From NCBI GenBank assembly GCA_038320185.1, contig JBBQDZ010000085.1, positions 1 to 9,759 of the forward strand: a DNA stretch of 9,759 nt. Direction: 5' to 3'. This document shows, piece by piece, positions 5,525 to 9,759 of this stretch (positions within the stretch are counted from its first letter, which is position 1; the number at the start of each line of letters is the position of its first letter). Origin of the DNA: JBBQDZ01 sp038320185. GTDB lineage: Bacteria; Actinomycetota; Thermoleophilia; Gaiellales; Gaiellaceae. Position numbers and translations under genes: made by a program. The notes under the pieces were generated by a model, which was not told where the DNA came from, did not search any database, and was given only the letters and a program-made list of their open reading frames with translations.

Positions 5525-6640
5525 CTACTTGCCTCCAGGCGTCACGGTGACGGTGACGGGCTTGTAGCTCTTGCCGACGACGTCGACGCCCTGCTTCTTG
5601 AGGAGCGCGACGGCCGCCTTCGCGATATCCGCGCGGTAGGCACCGGACGGCGCCTTCTTGATCACCTTGTACTGCTTGGCGATCTTCGCCGTCCGCGCAT
5701 ACGCGGCGGGATCCATGACCCCGACCCCGAGCTTCGCCGGCCAGATGAGCTTGTTGATCTCGTTCATCTGCCAGGTCTGGTGACCCTTCCCGAGCGTCGA
5801 GCCGTTCTTCAGCACGATGTTCGTGCAGTCGGCGAGATGGTCGCGGCAGTACCCCCAGCCCTTGAAGGTGGCCGCGAGGAAGCGCTTCGCGACGTCCTGG
5901 TTGTGCGTGTCCTTGATCCAGTCGCCGCGGACGAAGAGGCCGTCCTCGAGCATGCCGGTTCCGGCCGCCTCCATCTTGATCACGTTCAGCTCCGAGAGCT
6001 GGTAGAGCTTGCCGGTCTTCGGGTTCTTCGACTCGAGCACCTGCGCCAGCTCGTTGTAGGTCATCGCCGCGGCGGCGTCGACCTGACGCTGGAGGAAGAG
6101 GTTCATGTCGAACGGCTGGTTGACGATCGTCACGTCCTTGCCGTTCGTCGGGCTGATCCCGTTCTTCGTCAGGGCCGCGAAGAGCTCGAACTGGTTGCCG
6201 CAGCACCAGACGCCGACCTTCTTGCCCTTCATCTTCGCGATCGAGGTGATGCCACTGTCCTTGTGCGTCACCTCGGTCATACCGCTCCGGGTGAAGACCT
6301 GCGCGATGTTGACGATGTTGCCGCCCTGGTCGCGCGTCGCGAGCAGGCTCGGCAGCCAATCGACGCCGAACTCCGCCTGGCCGCCGACGACGACCTGCTC
6401 CGGCGTGATGTTCGGTCCCCCAACCTTGATCTTCACGTCGAGGCCCTGCTGGCCGTAGTACCCCTTGGCGAGCGCGGCGTAATAGCCCGCGAACTGCGCC
6501 TGCGTCACCCACTTGAGCTGCACTGTGACCTTGTCCTTGCGCGCTCCGCCGGATGCCGTGGCCGCGGCGAGCGCCGCCGCCGTCAGGGCCGCCGCCAGTG
6601 CAACCGTCCCAGCGAGCACCCACCATCTGCGATCCCTCAT
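5525..6640 (-). CDS. NMT1/THI5-like ABC transporter substrate-binding protein
   Basis: 371 aa. A Sec-type signal peptide is visible (RDRRWW, hydrophobic stretch about 7-28, likely cleavage near ATAS-GG), without a lipobox cysteine. The mature part has the NMT1/THI5-like pattern: VTVQLKWVTQAQFAGYYAALAKGYYGQQGLDVKI (38-71), GQAEFGVDWLPSLL (87-100), KGKKVGVWCCGNQFE (138-152). Members bind thiamine-pyrimidine precursors, sulfonates, riboflavin, pyrimidines and hydantoin-like compounds. Given the hydantoinase next door, a cyclic ureide is the likely ligand (inference). Four cysteines are present: the C146-C147 pair and C265/C272. The ATG has AAAGGAG 5 nt upstream. It lies 34 nt after permease B and 63 nt before the hydantoinase gene. 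Confidence 0.88.
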   Translation of the reverse strand: MRDRRWWVLAGTVALAAALTAAALAAATASGGARKDKVTVQLKWVTQAQFAGYYAALAKGYYGQQGLDVKIKVGGPNITPEQVVVGGQAEFGVDWLPSLLATRDQGGNIVNIAQVFTRSGMTEVTHKDSGITSIAKMKGKKVGVWCCGNQFELFAALTKNGISPTNGKDVTIVNQPFDMNLFLQRQVDAAAAMTYNELAQVLESKNPKTGKLYQLSELNVIKMEAAGTGMLEDGLFVRGDWIKDTHNQDVAKRFLAATFKGWGYCRDHLADCTNIVLKNGSTLGKGHQTWQMNEINKLIWPAKLGVGVMDPAAYARTAKIAKQYKVIKKAPSGAYRADIAKAAVALLKKQGVDVVGKSYKPVTVTVTPGGK

Positions 6641-6674
6641 CGAGTCTCCTTTCGAGTTGTCTCCGCCGCTTCTG

Positions 6675-7514
6675 TCATTCCGCCCGTGCCCCCCGAGCGG
6701 AGGCATGCCAGCTCGTCGTCAGCCTCTCGACGACCCCGATCGCCATGTAGAAGGCAATTCCGAGGATGCTGGCAACCATAATCGCCGCCCACGCCACGGG
6801 GAACATGAACAGCGAGACCGAGTTCTCGATCTGCACCCCGAGCGCCTGGATCGAGCCGCCGAAGTACTCGCCCACGATGGCACCGATCATCGCGAGCACG
6901 CTCGCTACGCGCAAGCCCACGAAGATGTGCGGCAGCGCGTTCGGGATGCGGACGCGGCGGAAGATCTCGATCTCACCTGCCGCGTAGGAGCGCATCAGCT
7001 CGATCGCCGCAGGCGGGACCGAGGTGAGCCCTCGCAGCGTGTTCACGAGCACCGGGAAGAAGCAGAGGATCCCGGCGATCACCATCTTCGAGCGTGGGTT
7101 CAGGGCTCCGAACCAGGCATTTGTGATCGGTGCGAAGGCGATGATCGGCACTGCGTTGGCGGCAATCGCGTAGGGCATCAGCGCGCCGCCGGCGCGCTTC
7201 CAGCGCGCGAGGACGATCGCGACGACGATCGCGAGGCCGGAGCCGACGGCGAAGCCGCCGAGTGCCTCGCGGAAGGTGAACCAGCCGGCGCTCCAGAGCA
7301 CCTGCCGCTGCTCCCAGAAGGCCTGGGTGACCGAGCGGTGCCCGAACGGCTTCGGCAGCAGAAACTTCCCGGCCAGCGGCGAGAAGACGAACTGCCACGC
7401 GGCGAGGCCCAGCGCGAAGACGAACAGCGCCGGCACCCAGCCGCGCACCTGCCGGCCGAGCCGGCGCGCGAGGATCGCCCGTGGAAGCGTCTGAACAGGC
7501 GCCGGGGTGCTCAG
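6675..7514 (-). CDS. ABC transporter permease B (probable CTG start)
   Basis: 279 aa if started at CTG 7514; the next candidate is GTG 7448 (257 aa). It is a BPD_transp_1 / SsuC-TauC type inner-membrane subunit with about six helices. The cytoplasmic EAA-like loop IELMRSYAAG (171-180), followed by RRVRIPNALPHIFVGLRVA, contacts the ATPase. The CTG is preferred because GGAGGAG lies just before it, it overlaps the ATPase stop as CTGA in the same way the other operon genes overlap, and the resulting N terminus (STPAPVQTLPRAILARRLGRQ) is a typical short basic cytoplasmic lead. The GTG has no SD. Likely forms a heterodimer with permease A. It ends 34 nt before the binding-protein gene, a gap in which only that gene's SD is seen. 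Confidence 0.87.
   Translation of the reverse strand: MSTPAPVQTLPRAILARRLGRQVRGWVPALFVFALGLAAWQFVFSPLAGKFLLPKPFGHRSVTQAFWEQRQVLWSAGWFTFREALGGFAVGSGLAIVVAIVLARWKRAGGALMPYAIAANAVPIIAFAPITNAWFGALNPRSKMVIAGILCFFPVLVNTLRGLTSVPPAAIELMRSYAAGEIEIFRRVRIPNALPHIFVGLRVASVLAMIGAIVGEYFGGSIQALGVQIENSVSLFMFPVAWAAIMVASILGIAFYMAIGVVERLTTSWHASARGARAE
6979..7003. repeat. 25-bp sequence shared by the two permease genes
   Basis: Identical to 8615-8639, base for base and in the same orientation. Both copies encode the end of the helix and the ATPase-contact loop containing ELMRSYAAG. The surrounding permease sequences are far more diverged, so the identity reflects strong constraint, gene conversion or both. Confidence 0.75.
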
Positions 7515-8320
7515 AGCTCTCCTCCGGCGATCAGCTCGTCGGTGATGCGGTCGGCGCCGCCGCGCTGGAGCGCCTCGCGCACCGCTGTGACGAGCTCGAA
7601 AAACCGCGGCTCCTCCCGAGTCTCACTCGTCCGCGGCTGCGGCAGGTCGATCTCGACGATCGTGGAGATCCGGCCCGGGCGCGCCGACATGACGACGGCG
7701 CGCGTCGACAGGAAGACGGCCTCGGCGATCGAGTGAGTAACGAAGACGATCGTGGAGCCGGTTTCCGTCCAGATCCGCAAGAGCTCGTTGTTCAGGCGCT
7801 CGCGGGTCATCTCGTCGAGCGCTCCGAAGGGCTCGTCCATCAGGAGGAGCGCCGGCGAGAAGGAGAGAGCGCGGGCGATCGAGACCCGTTGCTGCATACC
7901 GCCCGAGAGCTGCCAGGGATGGTGGTCCTCGAAGCCCTGGAGCTCGACAAGCTCGAGCAATGCCTGCACGCGGGCACGGCGTCGCGTGCGATCCCACCCC
8001 ATCATCTCGAGCGGGAGCGCGATGTTCTTGGCGACGGTGCGCCAGTCGTAGAGGACGGCGTCCTGGAAGACGATCCCGTAGTCGCGGTCGAGACGTGCCT
8101 GGTGGGCCGTCTTGCCGTTCACGACCGCCTCGCCCCGGCTCGGCTGGATCAGGTCGCCGACGACGCGCAGGAGCGTGGACTTGCCGCAGCCCGACGGGCC
8201 GATCAGCGACACGAACTCGCCCGCCTGGATGTCCAGGTCGATCCCGTCGAGGGCCGTCGTCCCGCCCTTGAAGACCTTCGAGACGCCGCGCAGGGATACG
8301 ACGGCGGCGGGCGAGCTCAT
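7511..8320 (-). CDS. ABC transporter ATP-binding protein (SsuB/TauB type)
   Basis: 269 aa, cytoplasmic, energises uptake. All nucleotide-binding motifs are intact: Walker A GPSGCGKST (41-49), Q-loop Gln86 (IVFQDAVL), signature LSGGMQQR (138-145), Walker B LLLMDE (158-163), D-loop GALDE (166-170) and H-loop His196 (VTHSIAEA). The sequence is typical of the nitrate/sulfonate/taurine/pyrimidine importer ATPases that work with NMT1/THI5-like binding proteins. The ATG overlaps the permease A stop as ATGA with AGG about 4 nt upstream, and the gene end overlaps the permease B start. Confidence 0.94.
   Translation of the reverse strand: MSSPAAVVSLRGVSKVFKGGTTALDGIDLDIQAGEFVSLIGPSGCGKSTLLRVVGDLIQPSRGEAVVNGKTAHQARLDRDYGIVFQDAVLYDWRTVAKNIALPLEMMGWDRTRRRARVQALLELVELQGFEDHHPWQLSGGMQQRVSIARALSFSPALLLMDEPFGALDEMTRERLNNELLRIWTETGSTIVFVTHSIAEAVFLSTRAVVMSARPGRISTIVEIDLPQPRTSETREEPRFFELVTAVREALQRGGADRITDELIAGGEL
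7515..7525 (-). promoter_or_regulatory. Ribosome binding site that decides the CTG start of permease B
   Basis: GGAGGAG at 7525-7519 lies inside the last codons of the ATPase gene. Four bases separate it from the CTG at 7514-7512, or six counting from the GGAGG core. It is one of the strongest SD sequences in the window and has no in-frame ATG, GTG or TTG at a usable distance, so it points to CTG as the initiation codon. Confidence 0.6.
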
Positions 8321-9207
8321 GCGACCTGCTCCGGCGCGCGTCGGACGATCAGGCGCTCCGCGAGGACGACGGCCAGGAAGAAGGTGATGCCGAAGAGCGC
8401 CGCGATCACGTTCGTCGCCCAGAGCTGGCGCGGCTGGATCGAGTAGTACTGGCTGAAGTTGACGATCGCCCCGCCGAGGCCGCCCTGGATCGAGGCCGCG
8501 GGCTCGGCGATGATCGCGCCGACGATCGCGAGCGGCGCCGCGATCCGGAAGGCCGAGAAGAGGTAGGGCAGGGACGCCGGCACGCGCAGCTTCCAGAGGA
8601 TCGCGAGGCGCCCGGCCGCGTAGGAGCGCATCAGCTCGACGGCCCGCGCGTCGGCCGACTGCAGGCCGCGCAGGGCGCTGATCGCGACCGGGAAGAAGGT
8701 GAGGTAGGCGGCGAGCACGGCGACCGAGACCCAGGCAGTGACGTGCTTGGAGCCGAGGCCGACGACGACCATGGGGGCGATCGCGAGCAGCGGGATCGTC
8801 TGGGAGGCGACGATGTAGGGGATGAACCCGCGCTCGAGGAAGCGCGACTGCGCGAGCACGACGGCGATCGCGAAGCCGACGACGGCGCCGATCGCAAAGC
8901 CGGCGGCGGCCTCCTTCGCGGTGAAGAGCGCGGAGTCGAGCAGCACGTGGATCAGCATCGGCCCGTTCGCGCGCGAGGGCTCGAAGAGCGCCTTCACGAT
9001 GTCGTGGAGGTGCGGCATCGTGATGTCGTTCACAGGGAACGGCCAGGTCAGTCCTTCGCGTGTGCCGATCCAGTGCCAGCCCTCCCAGAGCCCCCAGAGC
9101 GCTCCCAGGACGAGCAGGAAGACGGCGGCTCGCTCGAGGGGGCGGCGGGCCAGCCTCAGGCGGCGCCGCGGGACTTCCTCGCTCGCGATTGCCGGCCCCG
9201 CGGACAC
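8317..9207 (-). CDS. ABC transporter permease A
   Basis: 296 aa from GTG 9207. BPD_transp_1 type with a basic cytoplasmic N terminus (RRRLRLARR), a first helix at about 28-47, an outside segment of about 50 residues, and about five further helices. The EAA-like loop ELMRSYAAG (191-199) is followed by LRVPASLPYLFSAFRIA. It differs from permease B over most of its length but shares that loop, so the two probably form a heterodimer. No SD precedes the GTG, and in-frame stops lie further up; the start is chosen as the only reasonable codon before the basic lead. First gene of the operon; possibly translated from a nearly leaderless message (see 9208-9255). Ends in an ATGA overlap with the ATPase gene. 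Confidence 0.88.
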   Translation of the reverse strand: MSAGPAIASEEVPRRRLRLARRPLERAAVFLLVLGALWGLWEGWHWIGTREGLTWPFPVNDITMPHLHDIVKALFEPSRANGPMLIHVLLDSALFTAKEAAAGFAIGAVVGFAIAVVLAQSRFLERGFIPYIVASQTIPLLAIAPMVVVGLGSKHVTAWVSVAVLAAYLTFFPVAISALRGLQSADARAVELMRSYAAGRLAILWKLRVPASLPYLFSAFRIAAPLAIVGAIIAEPAASIQGGLGGAIVNFSQYYSIQPRQLWATNVIAALFGITFFLAVVLAERLIVRRAPEQVA

Positions 9208-9255
9208 GCACGCTTGCTTATCACACCGCGGCCGGGTGTTTAAGGTCCAGCCGCG
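9208..9255. promoter_or_regulatory. Divergent promoter region between transport operon and carbamoylase gene
   Basis: Only 48 bp separate the two divergent start codons, so both promoters must lie here or reach into the genes. On the minus strand TGTGATAAG (9225-9217) resembles an extended -10 box, with a weak TTAAAC -35 fifteen bases upstream. It would start transcription near 9210, about three bases before the GTG. On the plus strand TTGCTT (9214-9219) and GTTTAA (9238-9243) are spaced 18 bp and would also start close to the ATG. Both are weak matches; no clear operator palindrome is seen. Confidence 0.3.
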
Positions 9256-9759
9256 ATGCCTCTGCAGCCGAGCCGGACGGTCGAGGAGCTGCGCGAGCTC
9301 CAGCGGCTGACGGGCGACGCGAATGGCGCCCAGAGGGTGGCCTGGACGCCCACATGGGCGCGGGCGCGCGAGTGGCTGCGGGAGCGCCTCGCCGGCGTGC
9401 CGGTCGAGGAGGAGATCGACGAGGCCGGAAACCAGTGGTTCACGCTGCGCGGCGCCTCCGAGCGCGCGCTCCTCCTCGGCGGCCACATCGATTCGGTGCC
9501 GAACGGCGGCTGGCTCGACGGGTGCCTGAACCTCGTCGCGGCGGTCGAGGTGCTACGCCGCCTGGCGGAGGAGGGAGAGCCGCAGCTCACGGTGCGCGTC
9601 GTCAACTGGGCCGACGAGGAGGGCGCCCGCTTCTCGCGCTCGCTCTTCGGCTCCTCGGCGGCAGCCGGCTCGATGCGCGACCAGGACGAGCTGCGCGCCC
9701 GCCGCGATGCCGAGGGCGTCTCGCTGCCGGACGCGCTGCGGGAGCACGGCATCGGGCTC
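9256..9759 (+). CDS. M20-family N-carbamoyl amidohydrolase (hydantoinase/carbamoylase family), 3' end missing
   Basis: First 168 residues of a zinc-dependent amidohydrolase; usual family length is about 400, so over half lies beyond the window. Metal-site motifs are present: GGHIDSVPNGGWLDG with His77 and Asp88, and NWADEEGARFSRSLFGSSAAAG with Glu122/Glu123. Relatives are N-carbamoyl-L-amino-acid hydrolases, beta-ureidopropionases and allantoate/ureidoglycine hydrolases. Beside a hydantoinase, the obvious job is hydrolysis of the ring-opened N-carbamoyl product to amino acid, CO2 and ammonia (inference). The ATG has only AAGG about 10 nt upstream, a weak SD. Divergent from the transporter operon. 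Confidence 0.9.
   Translation, partial: MPLQPSRTVEELRELQRLTGDANGAQRVAWTPTWARAREWLRERLAGVPVEEEIDEAGNQWFTLRGASERALLLGGHIDSVPNGGWLDGCLNLVAAVEVLRRLAEEGEPQLTVRVVNWADEEGARFSRSLFGSSAAAGSMRDQDELRARRDAEGVSLPDALREHGIGL

Noticed and set aside
4232..6781. An 849-codon open frame on the plus strand opposite the hydantoinase and binding-protein genes
   Set aside because: Its product is low-complexity, rich in Arg/Asp/Val/Leu with no recognisable domain, and the opposite strand carries two clear enzyme/transport genes with good SDs. It is a typical antisense shadow of GC-rich codon usage.
9331..9550. DGCLNLVAAVEVL after the zinc-ligand Asp88 as a possible active-site oddity
   Set aside because: Many family members have DGxxGVxAGLEVL, but from memory GCLN variants also occur in actinobacterial relatives; metal ligands are intact, so it is not treated as unusual.
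1..9759. CRISPR arrays, tRNA or rRNA genes, insertion sequences, phage or defence genes
   Set aside because: No spaced direct repeats, cloverleaf sequences, transposase motifs or terminal inverted repeats were seen; nearly all of the window is accounted for by the listed genes.

Overview
The window is very GC-rich (strongly G/C third codon positions, many GTG starts, tightly overlapping genes) and has a high-GC actinobacterial character. The combination of an Asp23/AmaP/DUF2273 envelope cluster, a LapA-type small membrane protein and a THI5-like ABC transporter beside a hydantoinase is reminiscent of Thermoleophilia-type actinobacteria. That lineage guess is inference; there is no rRNA or other marker to confirm it.

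Left part (about 1-3670, all minus strand): an envelope-stress module. Reading in the direction of transcription: an ECF-like sigma factor; a 225-aa protein with an N-terminal HxxxCxxC zinc anti-sigma-type motif and a C-terminal Asp23/Gls24 domain; a 137-bp gap holding a good ECF-type promoter (GGAACTT-N16-TCTAA); an Asp23/Gls24 protein; a short divergent Asp23-like protein; two AmaP/DUF6286-type proteins with two membrane helices each; and a DUF2273 small membrane protein. The last four genes are linked by GTGA/TGATG overlaps or a 10-nt gap. The sequence suggests a self-contained circuit: the sigma factor drives the Asp23 operon, and its likely anti-sigma factor carries the same domain as the operon's products.

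Middle (3765-4058, plus strand): a LapA/DUF1049-type protein, divergent from the sigma factor and convergent with the next operon. Its stop codon overlaps the opposing stop codon at a CTAG palindrome.

Right part (4055-9207, minus strand): a five-gene catabolic operon in the order permease A, ATPase, permease B, NMT1/THI5-like substrate-binding protein, dihydropyrimidinase/hydantoinase. The three membrane/ATPase genes overlap by 4 nt each. Permease B appears to use a CTG start with a strong Shine-Dalgarno. A 14-bp hairpin sits between the binding-protein and hydantoinase genes. Divergently, at 9256 and running off the window, is an M20-family N-carbamoyl amidohydrolase. Together these genes would import a hydantoin, dihydropyrimidine or related cyclic ureide, open the ring, and hydrolyse the N-carbamoyl product to an amino acid, CO2 and ammonia.

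No tRNA, rRNA, CRISPR array, insertion sequence or phage gene was seen. All non-coding stretches are under 150 bases.
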